From the NCBI RefSeq assembly GCF_009649075.1, contig NZ_CP045737.1, forward strand, positions 124,001 to 188,000: a DNA stretch of 64,000 bases, in the 5' to 3' direction. Under the pieces are notes generated by a model. That model ran no database searches and was not told where the DNA came from. It was given only the letters and a program-made list of their open reading frames with translations. The stretch is from Aeromicrobium yanjiei (GTDB lineage: Bacteria > Actinomycetota > Actinomycetes > Propionibacteriales > Nocardioidaceae). The translations under genes and the position numbers were made by a program. Below, one piece after another: positions 40,987 to 49,872 of the stretch (the stretch's first letter is position 1; each line of letters starts with the position of its first letter).

Positions 40987-42417
40987 TCAGTCGTTCCAGG
41001 CGATGCTGAGGTACTGGGTCTCCTGGAACTCCTCCAGGCCGGCCCGGGCGCCCTCGCGGCCCATGCCGCTCTGCTTCATGCCGCCGAACGGTGCCGCGGG
41101 GTCCGAGACGAGGCCGCGGTTGATGCCGACCATGCCGGCCTCGATCGCCTCGCCGAGACGCATGCCGCGCTGGAGCTCGCCGGCATAGACGTACGCCGCG
41201 AGGCCCATCTCGGTGTCGTTGGCCAGGGCGACGACACCGTCGTCGGAGGTCCAGGTGACGATCGGCGCGATGGGCCCGAAGATCTCCTCGCGCACGATCT
41301 CGGCATCGGCCGGGACGTTGCTGAGGACCGTCGGCGGGAAGTAGAAGCCCTTGCTGTCCTCGGGGACGGCGGCCTGGTGGGTGATCGTCGCACCGGCCTC
41401 GAGCGCCCCGGCGAGCAGCGCCTGGGTGTCGTCGACGGCCTTGGCGTTGATCATCGGGCCGATGTCGGACCCCTCGGAGGCCGGGCCGACCCGGAGCGCC
41501 TCGACCTTGGCGCCCAGCTTGGCGGTGAACTCCTCGGCGACGTCCGCGTGGACGTACAGCCGGTTGGCCGCGGTGCAGGCCTGGCCGCCGCCGCGGAACT
41601 TCGCGATCATCGCGCCCTCGACCGCGGCGTCGACGTCGGCGTCGTCGGTGACGATGAAGGGGGCGTTGCCGCCCAGCTCCATCGAGGAGTTCACGACCCG
41701 CTCGGCCGCCTGCTTGAGCAGCACCCGGCCGATCTCGGTCGAGCCGGTGAACGAGATCTTGCGGACCCGGGGGTCCTCGAGCCAGGTGCCCACGATCTTG
41801 CCGGCCGACTTGGACGGGACGATGTTGACGACGCCTGCGGGCACGCCGGCCTCGACCATGAGCTTGGCGATCGCGAACGCCGTCAGGGGCGTCTCGGACG
41901 CGGGCTTGATGACGACCGTGCACCCGGCGGCCAGCGCGGGGGCGATCTTGCGCGTGGCCATCGCGGCCGGGAAGTTCCACGGCGTCACGAGCGCCGCGAC
42001 GCCCACGGGGTGGTGGGTCACGACGGTGCGCGTGCCGCCGGCGGGGGAGGAGCCGTAGTCGCCGCCCATGCGGACGCCCTCCTCGGCGTACCAGCGGAAG
42101 AACTCCGCGGAGTACGCGACCTCGCCCTTGGCGTCGCTCAGCGACTTGCCGTTCTCGGCCGCGATGAGCGCACCGAGCTCGTCGGTGTCGCGGATCATCA
42201 GCTCGTACGTCCGGCGCAGGATCTCACCGCGCTGACGCGGCGGGACCCGGCGCCACGAGGCGAGGGCCGCGACCGCGGCGTCGACCGCGGCGGTCGCGTC
42301 CTGGACGCCGCCGTTGGAGACCGCGCGGATCGCCTCGCCGGTGGCGGGGTCGACGACGTCGAACTCCCCGTCGGCGCCGGGCAGCCACTCGTTGTTGACG
42401 AACACGTCTGCAGTCAT
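40987..42417 (-). CDS. gabD: Succinate-semialdehyde dehydrogenase of the GABA pathway
   Basis: 476-residue aldehyde dehydrogenase: TPWNFPAAMATRKIAPALAAG, SSMELGGNAPFIV (Glu) and the catalytic Cys in FRGGGQACTAANRL. ATG at 42417 overlaps the gabT stop (ATGA), so both are made together: GABA to succinate semialdehyde, then to succinate. Divergent LysR gene upstream of gabT is the likely regulator. Confidence 0.93.
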   Translation of the reverse strand: MTADVFVNNEWLPGADGEFDVVDPATGEAIRAVSNGGVQDATAAVDAAVAALASWRRVPPRQRGEILRRTYELMIRDTDELGALIAAENGKSLSDAKGEVAYSAEFFRWYAEEGVRMGGDYGSSPAGGTRTVVTHHPVGVAALVTPWNFPAAMATRKIAPALAAGCTVVIKPASETPLTAFAIAKLMVEAGVPAGVVNIVPSKSAGKIVGTWLEDPRVRKISFTGSTEIGRVLLKQAAERVVNSSMELGGNAPFIVTDDADVDAAVEGAMIAKFRGGGQACTAANRLYVHADVAEEFTAKLGAKVEALRVGPASEGSDIGPMINAKAVDDTQALLAGALEAGATITHQAAVPEDSKGFYFPPTVLSNVPADAEIVREEIFGPIAPIVTWTSDDGVVALANDTEMGLAAYVYAGELQRGMRLGEAIEAGMVGINRGLVSDPAAPFGGMKQSGMGREGARAGLEEFQETQYLSIAWND

Positions 42418-43748
42418 GCTGTTGCCTCCTGGAAAGCGGTGGTGAGGATGTCGAGCGCCTCGACGAGCAGCTCGTCGCCGATCGCGAGCGGCGGCAGGAA
42501 CCGGAGCACGTTGCCGTACGTCCCACACGTCAACACAATCACGCCCGCCTGATGGGCGCTCGCCGCGACGGCCCGGGCGAGCTCGGGATCGGGATCGGTC
42601 GTGCCCGGCCTGACCAGCTCGACGGCGATCATCGCGCCGCGCCCGCGGACGTCACCGATCCGGCTGTCGTCGGCCTGCAGGCGGTGGAGCCGGTCGAGCA
42701 TGAGGTGCTGGACCTCCCGGGCACGCTCGACCAGGCCCTCGGCCTCGATCGTCTCGATCGTCGCCAGGGCCGCGGCACACGCGAGCGGGTTGCCGCCGTA
42801 CGTGCCGCCGAGCCCGCTGACGTGCGAGGCGTCCATGATCTCGGCGCGACCGGTGACCGCAGAGAGTGGCAGCCCGCCCGCGATGCCCTTGGCGGTGACG
42901 ATCAGGTCGGGGACGACGCCCTCGTGATCGCACGCGAACAGGTCGCCGGTGCGGGCGAAGCCGGTCTGCACCTCGTCGGCGATGAACACGACGCCGTTCG
43001 CGGTGCACCAGTCGGCGAGCGCGGGCAGGAAGCCGTCGGCCGGCACGATGAAGCCGCCCTCGCCCTGGATGGGCTCGATCACGACGGCGGCCAGGTTGCC
43101 CGAGCCGACCTGCTTCTCGATGACGTCGATCGCGCGGCGGGCCGCCGCCTGGCCGTCCACCTGCTTGTCGTCGCGGAACGGGTACGACAGCGGGGCGCGG
43201 TAGACCTCGGGGGCGAAGGGTCCGAAGCCGCTCTTGTAGGGCATCGACTTGGCGGTCATCGCCATCGTGAGGTTGGTACGCCCGTGGTACGCGTGGTCGA
43301 ACACCACGACGGCCTGCTTCTTGGTGTGCGCCCGGGCGATCTTGATCGCGTTCTCGACCGCCTCGGCGCCGGAGTTGAACAGCGCGGACTTCTTGTCGTG
43401 GTCGCCGGGGGTCAGCCGGTTGAGCGCCTCGGCCACGGCGACGTAGCCCTCGTACGGCGTGACCATGAAGCAGGTGTGCGTGAACGCCTCGACCTGCTCA
43501 CGGACGGCCTCGACGACGCGGGGGGCGCTGTTGCCCACGGTCGTCACCGCGATGCCCGAGCCGAGGTCGATGAACGAGTTGCCGTCGACGTCCTTGACGA
43601 TGCCGCCGCCGGCCTCGACCGCGAACACCGGCATGGTGGTGCCGATGCCCTGGGCGACGGCCGCGCTCTTGCGCGCCATCAGCTCGCGGGAGCGGGGGCC
43701 GGGGATCTCGGTGGCCAGGTGGCGGCGTTGCTCGAGGGTGGCAGACAT
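42414..43748 (-). CDS. gabT: 4-aminobutyrate-2-oxoglutarate transaminase
   Basis: 444-residue class III PLP aminotransferase. FNSGAEAVENAIKIAR, FDHAYHGRTNLTMAMT, EPIQGEGGFIVP, FIADEVQTGFARTG and the Schiff-base Lys in VTAKGIAGGLPLSA follow GabT order. ATG at 43748 follows gggaggatggagcc; a longer frame to 43784 lacks such a site. First gene of the gabTD unit. Confidence 0.95.
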   Translation of the reverse strand: MSATLEQRRHLATEIPGPRSRELMARKSAAVAQGIGTTMPVFAVEAGGGIVKDVDGNSFIDLGSGIAVTTVGNSAPRVVEAVREQVEAFTHTCFMVTPYEGYVAVAEALNRLTPGDHDKKSALFNSGAEAVENAIKIARAHTKKQAVVVFDHAYHGRTNLTMAMTAKSMPYKSGFGPFAPEVYRAPLSYPFRDDKQVDGQAAARRAIDVIEKQVGSGNLAAVVIEPIQGEGGFIVPADGFLPALADWCTANGVVFIADEVQTGFARTGDLFACDHEGVVPDLIVTAKGIAGGLPLSAVTGRAEIMDASHVSGLGGTYGGNPLACAAALATIETIEAEGLVERAREVQHLMLDRLHRLQADDSRIGDVRGRGAMIAVELVRPGTTDPDPELARAVAASAHQAGVIVLTCGTYGNVLRFLPPLAIGDELLVEALDILTTAFQEATA

Positions 43749-43818
43749 GGCTCCATCCTCCCGTCCGCCCTCTATGCCGTCCAATACTCATGTCTGATCA
43801 GGGCTATGCTCTGCAGGC

Positions 43819-44706
43819 ATGGAGCTGCGGACCCTCGGATACTTCGTCGCGGTCGCCGAGGCGGGGTCGGTGAGTGCCGCCGCGGGTGTCGTCCACGTGA
43901 CCCAGCCGGCCCTGTCCCGCCAGCTGCGGCAGCTGGAGACCGAGCTCGGCGTGGACCTGTTCTCCCGCTCGGCGAGTCGGCTGCAGCTCAGCGCGGCAGG
44001 CCGCGAGTTCCTCCCGCACGCGCGCGACGTGCTGCGGCGCGCGGACGCCGCCCGGACGGCCGCTCGGTCGTACGCAGCAGGACGGCTCGAGAGCCTGACG
44101 ATCGCGGCCCCGACCACGACGCTCACCGACGTGATCGCACCGTTCCTCGCGACGCTCCACGCGGACGACCCGATGCCCACCGTGCTGGAGTCGGACCCCC
44201 ACGAGGCCTACGCGGCGCTGCGGCACGGCGCGGACCTCGCGATCGTCACCGAGGCGCCCCGTCCTCCGCTCGCGAGCGCCGCGATCGCGGTGCTGCCGGT
44301 CTGGGCGTTCGTGCCGGCCGATCACCCGTGGGCCGCGCACGACGCCGTACGACTGCGCGCGCTCGCCGAGGAGACGCTGCTCGTGCTGACGCCGGAGTTC
44401 CGGCCGCGGCAGATCCTCGACCTCGCGCTCGACCGGGCGGCGGTCAGCGCCGGCTCGATGGTCGAGTGCAGCAACCCGCAGGTCGCCCAGGCCCTCGCGG
44501 CGGCGGGTCGTGGTGTCGCGGTCGTGACGGACGATCCGCGCTTCGGCCTGCACGGGCTGGAGGTGCAGGGCCGCGACGGCCCGCTGCGCATCGAGCTGTT
44601 CGCGGCGTGGGAGCCCGAGCACCACGCAGCGGACACGCTGGAGTCCCTGGCCGTACGCCTGCGCGACTTCTGCGTCGAGCGGTACGGCGCAGACGTCGCC
44701 CCCTGA
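43819..44706 (+). CDS. LysR family regulator, divergent from gabTD
   Basis: 295-residue LysR protein: N-terminal winged helix (ELRTLGYFVAVAEAGSVSAAAGVVHVTQPALSRQLRQLE) and a periplasmic-binding-like effector domain. It starts 70 bp from gabT on the opposite strand, the usual layout for a LysR factor controlling its neighbour. The gap contains CTGATCAG (43793-43800), a possible half of its site. Confidence 0.92.
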   Translation: MELRTLGYFVAVAEAGSVSAAAGVVHVTQPALSRQLRQLETELGVDLFSRSASRLQLSAAGREFLPHARDVLRRADAARTAARSYAAGRLESLTIAAPTTTLTDVIAPFLATLHADDPMPTVLESDPHEAYAALRHGADLAIVTEAPRPPLASAAIAVLPVWAFVPADHPWAAHDAVRLRALAEETLLVLTPEFRPRQILDLALDRAAVSAGSMVECSNPQVAQALAAAGRGVAVVTDDPRFGLHGLEVQGRDGPLRIELFAAWEPEHHAADTLESLAVRLRDFCVERYGADVAP

Positions 44707-44817
44707 GTTCACGGATTTTTCACGCACGCGCTGTACGCCCTCCGCGCCCGGGGCTACGTTGACGCGTAGGGGACAAGAGAGACGGGATCCACCCATCCCG
44801 GAAGGAACGTCTCTCTC

Positions 44818-45945
44818 ATGAAGAAGTCCCCCGTGGTCCTGCTCGCAGCGACAACGCTCGTCGCCGGCAGCACCTTGCTCTCCAGTCCTGCGAGTGCCGG
44901 CGGGCACCCGCAGCCAGGCTCGCCGCGCACGATCGCCGACGGCCTGCTCACCCCGTTGAAGCTCGCGGTCAGCGAGCGCGGTCGCGTGTACGTGTCCCAG
45001 AACTTCGCCGGTGAGCTCACCTCGATCGGGCGTGACGGCTCGAAGAGGGCCTTCGCCAGCGCCCCGGGAGAGGAGCTCGGCGGCGTCTCGGAGCGCCACG
45101 GCACGGTCTACTGGACCACGACCGGCGACGCGTCGGCCAAGCTCTTCTCGCAGCGCCCGGGCGGCAGGCCGCGGCAGGTCGCCGACCTCTACGCGTACGA
45201 GAACAGCCGGAACCCGGACCGAGGGACGACGTACGGTCTGCGGGGCCTCCCGCAGGCCTGCGCGTCCGAGTTCCCGGCCGACAACCCCGCGACGTACACC
45301 GGACTGGTCGACAGCCACCCGTACGCGACGCTGCCGACGAGGCGCACGACGTACGTCGCCGACGCGGGTGCCAACGCGATCTTCGCGGTCGGTCGGCACG
45401 GCCGGGTCAGGACCGTGGCCACCCTGCCCGCAGTAGGCACCGTGGTCACGGCGGAGGCGCTGGAGGCACAGGGGCTGCCGACGTGCGCCGCGGGCTACAC
45501 GTACTACTTCGAGTTCGTCCCGACCGACGTCGACCGGGGCCGCGACGGCTCGCTCTACGTCACGTCCCTGCCCGGCGGGCCCGAGGACGCGAGCCTCGGC
45601 GCGCGGGGCAGCGTCTTCAAGGTCGACCCGGGGTCGGGCCGGGCCCGGATGATCGCGGGTGGGTTCGTCGGTGCCGTCGACCTCGCGCTGCTGCCCGACG
45701 GCCGGATCGCGGTCGCCGAGCTGTTCGGCGGTGAGGACGGTGCGGGCCAGGTGACGCTGGTGCGGCCGCGCTCGTCGTACCGGCGCACGCTCGACCTCGG
45801 CTCACCGGGAGCGGTCGAGTGGAAGGCCGGCCGGCGGGGCGGCAGCCTGTACGTCACCACCGACACGTTCACGGACGGGGCGCCGACGCCCACGGCCAAG
45901 ATCCAGGTGCTGTCGATGGGATCGCACCGCAAGCACCGGCGCTGA
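44818..45945 (+). CDS. Secreted ScyD/ScyE-like beta-propeller protein
   Basis: 375-residue exported protein. The signal peptide ends near ASA (residue 27). Repeated strand-turn units (GRVYVSQNFAGELTSIG, TTYVADAGANAIFAVG, GSLYVTSLPGGPEDASLGARGSVFKV) indicate a beta-propeller and fit the ScyD/ScyE family, named from the cyanobacterial scytonemin cluster and common in actinobacteria with no proven role. Ribosome site ggaaggaacg. Ends at a strong hairpin. Confidence 0.82.
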   Translation: MKKSPVVLLAATTLVAGSTLLSSPASAGGHPQPGSPRTIADGLLTPLKLAVSERGRVYVSQNFAGELTSIGRDGSKRAFASAPGEELGGVSERHGTVYWTTTGDASAKLFSQRPGGRPRQVADLYAYENSRNPDRGTTYGLRGLPQACASEFPADNPATYTGLVDSHPYATLPTRRTTYVADAGANAIFAVGRHGRVRTVATLPAVGTVVTAEALEAQGLPTCAAGYTYYFEFVPTDVDRGRDGSLYVTSLPGGPEDASLGARGSVFKVDPGSGRARMIAGGFVGAVDLALLPDGRIAVAELFGGEDGAGQVTLVRPRSSYRRTLDLGSPGAVEWKAGRRGGSLYVTTDTFTDGAPTPTAKIQVLSMGSHRKHRR

Positions 45946-45951
45946 GCGGAT

Positions 45952-45987
45952 CCGGTGCTCCGGGCCGTCGGTGGCCCGGAGCGCCGG
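45952..45987. terminator. Bidirectional terminator
   Basis: 15-bp stem with one G-T pair (45952-45966 with 45973-45987), loop GTCGGT, between converging stops at 45945 and 45990. Confidence 0.85.
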
Positions 45988-45989
45988 TC

Positions 45990-46343
45990 CTAGGCCCGGG
46001 GTGCGGCGTCGACGGCGTCGCGGCGGGTCAGCAGGCCCTCGCGCTCGGCCTTGAGCTCGAACCAGATCGAGGCGAACGGCGGGATGGCCGCGAGCAGGGC
46101 GATCAGGCCGGTCTTGATGTTCCAGCGGAACACGAAGAAGCAGACGACGCTCATGATCACGTACAGCAGGAAGAAGCCGGCGCCGTGGATCATGCCGGCG
46201 ACGGGAACGCCGCCTTCCTCGAGCCCGAACGGCTCTGCGTCCAGGACCCACTTGCAGAACATGGCCGCGAGGAGCAGGACCCACGAGAGGGCCTCTCCGA
46301 AGGCGACGACACGAAACAGGGTGCGGATGACTGAGGGATTCAC
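45990..46343 (-). CDS. DUF3817 membrane protein
   Basis: 117 residues with three membrane helices. The segment FRVVAFGEALSWVLLLAAMFCKW, then PVAGMIHGAGFFLLYVIM and PPFASIWFELKAERE match the DUF3817 family, which has no assigned function. Single gene with a short gap to the divergent ACT gene. Confidence 0.88.
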   Translation of the reverse strand: MNPSVIRTLFRVVAFGEALSWVLLLAAMFCKWVLDAEPFGLEEGGVPVAGMIHGAGFFLLYVIMSVVCFFVFRWNIKTGLIALLAAIPPFASIWFELKAEREGLLTRRDAVDAAPRA

Positions 46344-46390
46344 GCTTCTACGCTACCCGCGTAACAGAAGTGAAATGACCGCCGGGGACA

Positions 46391-47044
46391 ATGGTCCACA
46401 TGGCCTTCCTGCTGCGCGTCGTGCTGCCCGATGTGCCCGGATCCCTTGGCACCCTCGCCTCCGCGCTCGGTGGCGCCGGAGCCGACATCGAGGCCATCGA
46501 GATCGTCGAGCGCAGGGCTGACGGCACGGTCGTCGACGACGTGCTCCTGGAGCTGCCCGCCCGGGTCATGCCGGACGCGCTGATCACCGCGTGCCACCAG
46601 ATCGAGGGCGTCACGGTCGACTGGATCTCGCGCTACAACGCCGGCGCCAACCTGAGCATGGACCTCGAGGCGGTCGAACGATTCACCGAGGCGCCGCCGT
46701 ACGCGCTGGAGCGACTCGTCGAGGTGGTCCCCGAGACGTTCCGCACCGACTGGGCCATGGCCCTCAAGCGGGTCGACGGCCAGGCCCACGTGATCGCGAA
46801 GTCGTCCACGGCGCCCGACCTCGTCGAGGAGGCGGTCGACTGGCTGGGCATCCGTGGGGCCAAGGCGCTGCGCGACGTACCGGCGTGGGACTCCACCCTG
46901 CTGGCCGCGTGCCCCGCGCGGGACCGCCGCGGCGACGCGCTCGTCGTCGTGGTCGGACGCCACGGGGGGCCGGAGTTCCTCAAGTCCGAGCTCGCCCGCC
47001 TCGGGCACATGGTCTCGCTCGCCGCCAGCGTCCAGTCCGTCTAG
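46391..47044 (+). CDS. ACT-domain protein
   Basis: 217 residues with an N-terminal ACT domain (LLRVVLPDVPGSLGTLASALGGAGADIEAIEI), the small-ligand sensor of amino-acid metabolism; the rest resembles a degenerate repeat of it without a known catalytic domain. ATG at 46391, or 46400. Its stop interlocks with the SDR stop in CTAG (47041-47044). Ligand unknown. Confidence 0.8.
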   Translation: MVHMAFLLRVVLPDVPGSLGTLASALGGAGADIEAIEIVERRADGTVVDDVLLELPARVMPDALITACHQIEGVTVDWISRYNAGANLSMDLEAVERFTEAPPYALERLVEVVPETFRTDWAMALKRVDGQAHVIAKSSTAPDLVEEAVDWLGIRGAKALRDVPAWDSTLLAACPARDRRGDALVVVVGRHGGPEFLKSELARLGHMVSLAASVQSV

Positions 47045-47940
47045 CTCTTCTGGTCCGTCTGCTCCGCGGCGTCGGTCTCGGGGACGTGCGCGTGGTGGAA
47101 CCGGCCGAGGGCGTCGACCTGGTGCTCGAGGTCCGGCACGGTGCGGCGGGCGATCCGCTTGAGCACGGGCCAGGCCAGCGGCGAGTTCGTCAGCGCCTTG
47201 GTCCAGCTCGCGAGCAGCACGCCCTTCGGGACGTACACACGGCTCTTGCGCCGGGCCAGGCCGACCAGGATGAGCTCGACGCACTCCTCGACGCTGGTCG
47301 TGCTGTTCGCGGGGTAGGGCAGCTTGCGACGCACCTCACGGAACGCCGGCAGGTCCTTCTCGGCGTTGCGGACGATGTCGGTGTCGATCCAGGAGGGGTG
47401 GCAGATGCCGACGCCGATGCCGAGGTGGGCGACCTCCTGCTTGTACGCGAGGGCGAGCGACTCGGCGCCGGCCTTGCTCGCGTTGTAGGACGCCAGGCCG
47501 GCCAGGGCGGTGAACGACGCGAGGGAGGCGACCACCAGGGCGTACCCCTGGGTGCGCTCGAGGTGCGGCGTGGCGTACTTCAGGGTGCGGAAGACGCCGT
47601 TGACGTTGATGTCGACGACGCGCTCGAAGGCGCTGTCGTCGATCTGGCGCACGGTCCCGTAGGACGCGATGCCGGCGTTGGCCAGGACCGTGTCGATCCG
47701 GCCGAAGTGCTGGGCCGCGGCGTCGATCGCGGCCTTGACCTGCTCGCCGTCGCGGACGTCGGCCTCCCACCACGCCGCCGCGGCCCCGAGCTCGTCCGCG
47801 AGCGCGGCCAGTCGCTCGGGCTCCAGGCCGATCAGGGCGACCCGTCCGCCTTGCTCGACGTACCCGCGCGCCACGCCGGCCCCGATGCCCCGCGCGGCAC
47901 CCGTGATGAGTGCGACCTTGCCTGCAAAAGTGTTCGCCAT
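47041..47940 (-). CDS. SDR family oxidoreductase
   Basis: 299-residue short-chain dehydrogenase: TGAARGIGAGVARG cofactor motif, ANAGIASYG, Ser in VASLASFTALAG and YNASKAGAES in place of YxxxK spacing. A C-terminal extension of about 50 residues follows the core (KSRVYVPKGVLLASW). ATG at 47940 is preferred to 47952 since the latter falls in the palindrome at 47951-47963. Substrate unknown. Confidence 0.88.
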   Translation of the reverse strand: MANTFAGKVALITGAARGIGAGVARGYVEQGGRVALIGLEPERLAALADELGAAAAWWEADVRDGEQVKAAIDAAAQHFGRIDTVLANAGIASYGTVRQIDDSAFERVVDINVNGVFRTLKYATPHLERTQGYALVVASLASFTALAGLASYNASKAGAESLALAYKQEVAHLGIGVGICHPSWIDTDIVRNAEKDLPAFREVRRKLPYPANSTTSVEECVELILVGLARRKSRVYVPKGVLLASWTKALTNSPLAWPVLKRIARRTVPDLEHQVDALGRFHHAHVPETDAAEQTDQKS

Positions 47941-47950
47941 GCGCGTCAAC

Positions 47951-47963
47951 ATACCGTCGGTAT
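47951..47963. promoter_or_regulatory. 13-bp palindromic operator candidate before the SDR gene
   Basis: ATACCGTCGGTAT is a perfect palindrome around a central T, 10 bp upstream of the SDR start. Such sites are typical of TetR-type repressors. No regulator gene adjoins. Confidence 0.5.
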
Positions 47964-48044
47964 CCCGAATGTGCCATGGGCGATGTCACATAGCCCCGGG
48001 ACATCGGGGTCCGGCCGCGGAGGGGCAGCGGTAATCTCGCGGGC

Positions 48045-48950
48045 ATGACCGTCTCCGACACCTTCGATCCCTCCGCGTGGAAGGACGTCCCCGGCTTCGA
48101 GGGACTCACCGACATCACGTACCACCGCGCCGTCGACCACGGGACGGTGCGGATCGCGTTCAACCGGCCCGAGGTCCGCAACGCGTTCCGCCCCCACACG
48201 GTCGACGAGCTGCTCGCCGTCCTGGAGCACGCGCGGACGTCGTCGGACGTCGGCTGCGTGCTGCTGACCGGCAACGGCCCGGCGCCCAAGGACGGCGTGT
48301 GGGCGTTCTGCTCCGGCGGCGACCAGCGCATCCGCGGCAAGGTCGGCTACCAGTACGCCGAGGGGGCGACCGCCGACACGGTCGACAAGGGCAAGCTCGG
48401 TCGCCTGCACATCCTGGAGTGCCAGCGCCTCATCCGGTTCATGCCCAAGATCGTCATCGCGGTCGTCAACGGCTGGGCGGCCGGTGGCGGGCACAGCCTG
48501 CACGTCGTCGCCGACCTCACCATCGCCTCGGCCGAGCACGCCAAGTTCAAGCAGACCGACGCCGATGTGGGCTCGTTCGACGGTGGCTTCGGCTCGGCCT
48601 ATCTCGCCCGCCAGGTCGGCCAGAAGTTCGCCCGTGAGATCTTCCTGCTCGGCGACGAGTACTCCGCCGAGGACGCCCACCGCATGGGCATGGTCAACAA
48701 GGTCGTCCCGCACGCGGACCTCGAGGCCGAGGCGCTGGAGTGGGGCCGCAAGATCAACGCCAAGTCGCCCACCGCGCAGCGCATGCTCAAGTACTCGTTC
48801 AACCTCATCGACGACGGCCTGGTCGGCCAGCAGGTGCTCCTCGGCGAGACCACCCGCCTGGCGTACATGACCGACGAGGCTCAGGAGGGCCGCGACGCCT
48901 TCCTGCAGAAGCGCGACCCCGACTTCAGCGATTACCCCTGGTACTACTGA
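48045..48950 (+). CDS. menB: 1,4-dihydroxy-2-naphthoyl-CoA synthase
   Basis: 301-residue MenB of the menaquinone pathway, closing the second ring from o-succinylbenzoyl-CoA. Typical features: AFNRPEVRNAFRPHTVDEL, FCSGGDQRIRGK, the NGWAAGGGHSLHVVADLTIAS loop, DVGSFDGGFGSAYLARQVGQK and the C-terminal PDFSDYPWYY. Other men genes are not in the window. Confidence 0.95.
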   Translation: MTVSDTFDPSAWKDVPGFEGLTDITYHRAVDHGTVRIAFNRPEVRNAFRPHTVDELLAVLEHARTSSDVGCVLLTGNGPAPKDGVWAFCSGGDQRIRGKVGYQYAEGATADTVDKGKLGRLHILECQRLIRFMPKIVIAVVNGWAAGGGHSLHVVADLTIASAEHAKFKQTDADVGSFDGGFGSAYLARQVGQKFAREIFLLGDEYSAEDAHRMGMVNKVVPHADLEAEALEWGRKINAKSPTAQRMLKYSFNLIDDGLVGQQVLLGETTRLAYMTDEAQEGRDAFLQKRDPDFSDYPWYY

Positions 48951-48959
48951 GCATTTGGC

Positions 48960-48992
48960 CGGCCGCCTCCTGTGGATGTCGGGAGGCGGCCG
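48960..48992 (+). terminator. Terminator after menB
   Basis: 11-bp GC-rich stem (48960-48970 with 48982-48992), 11-nt loop, 10 nt after the menB stop. Confidence 0.8.
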
Positions 48993-49111
48993 CCCGGCAG
49001 TGGACGTAGGCTGAACGAGCCGACCATTTCCCAGGCCGGAGCGTCTGCGCTCCGCCACCTTTCGGCGTACGTCGACATCTGGCCGTGAGGTCGGGGGCGG
49101 GCCGAACCGAC

Positions 49112-49792
49112 ATGGCAATCCTGGACGCTGTTCCTGCTTCGCGCGTGGGCGAGCCACCTGCGATGCCCGAGGTGCGCGACATCGTGGTGCGGGTCGCGGC
49201 CCGGATCGCGATCGCCGTGGTCGCCCCCTCGGTGCTGTTCGCGACGACCCTGGTCGTCCTCAACCTGGCCGCGGCGATGCTCACTGCACTCGCCTGGCTG
49301 GTCGGCGCGATGTCGTGGCGGCACGTCACGGGGCGGGGGCTGTCCGGCCTGCTGGTGCTGACGCTCACGATCTCGATGGTCAAGACCAGCATCACGCTCG
49401 CGACGGGCAACTCGTTCATCTACTTCGTGCAGCCCGTCGTGGTCGACGTCGCGGTGGCGGCGGTGTTCCTCGGCTCCCTGGCGTGGGGACGTCCCCTGGT
49501 CGCCCGGCTCGCTCCCGACTTCTGCCCGCTCGACGTCGAGGTCGCGGCCCGACCCGAGGTGCAGCGGTTGTTCCGGAGCCTCACGCTGATGTGGGGGTTG
49601 GTGATCCTGGTCAAGGGTGCCGTCACGCTGTGGCTGCTGACCACGCTGTCGACCGTGGACTTCGTCCTGGTCAAGAGCTCAGCGATCCTGACGCTGACCG
49701 TCACCGCCGCCGCGGCGACCGTCCTGTGGTCGCTCGTGGTGGGTCGCCGCGAGGGCGTCTTCGGCTGCCGAGGTGGCCATTCCCTGTCATGA
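49112..49792 (+). CDS. Polytopic membrane protein (VC0807-like)
   Basis: 226 residues with five to six hydrophobic helices; segments such as LVGAMSWRHVTGRGLSGLLVL, ATGNSFIYFVQPVVVDV and a later DVEVAARPEVQRLFRSLTLMW resemble VC0807-family membrane proteins of unknown function. ATG at 49112 is used; GTG at 49085 is possible. Its stop lies inside the palindrome at 49782-49797. Confidence 0.65.
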   Translation: MAILDAVPASRVGEPPAMPEVRDIVVRVAARIAIAVVAPSVLFATTLVVLNLAAAMLTALAWLVGAMSWRHVTGRGLSGLLVLTLTISMVKTSITLATGNSFIYFVQPVVVDVAVAAVFLGSLAWGRPLVARLAPDFCPLDVEVAARPEVQRLFRSLTLMWGLVILVKGAVTLWLLTTLSTVDFVLVKSSAILTLTVTAAAATVLWSLVVGRREGVFGCRGGHSLS

Positions 49793-49831
49793 CAGGGGGT
49801 GCCCCGCCAAGATGTGAGACGCGTGTCTCAC
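49782..49831. promoter_or_regulatory. Two palindromes upstream of pntAB
   Basis: CCCTGTCATGACAGGG (49782-49797) is a perfect 16-bp palindrome over the preceding stop codon and may act as a terminator. GTGAGAC-GCGT-GTCTCAC (49814-49831) is a 7-bp-arm hairpin or operator 42 bp before the pntA ATG; a half copy (GTGAGACACGGGT) recurs inside pntA near 49910. Confidence 0.5.
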
Positions 49832-49872
49832 CGGGTGGTCGCCTCAGGTGACGAACAGATAACGTTCGCCGA

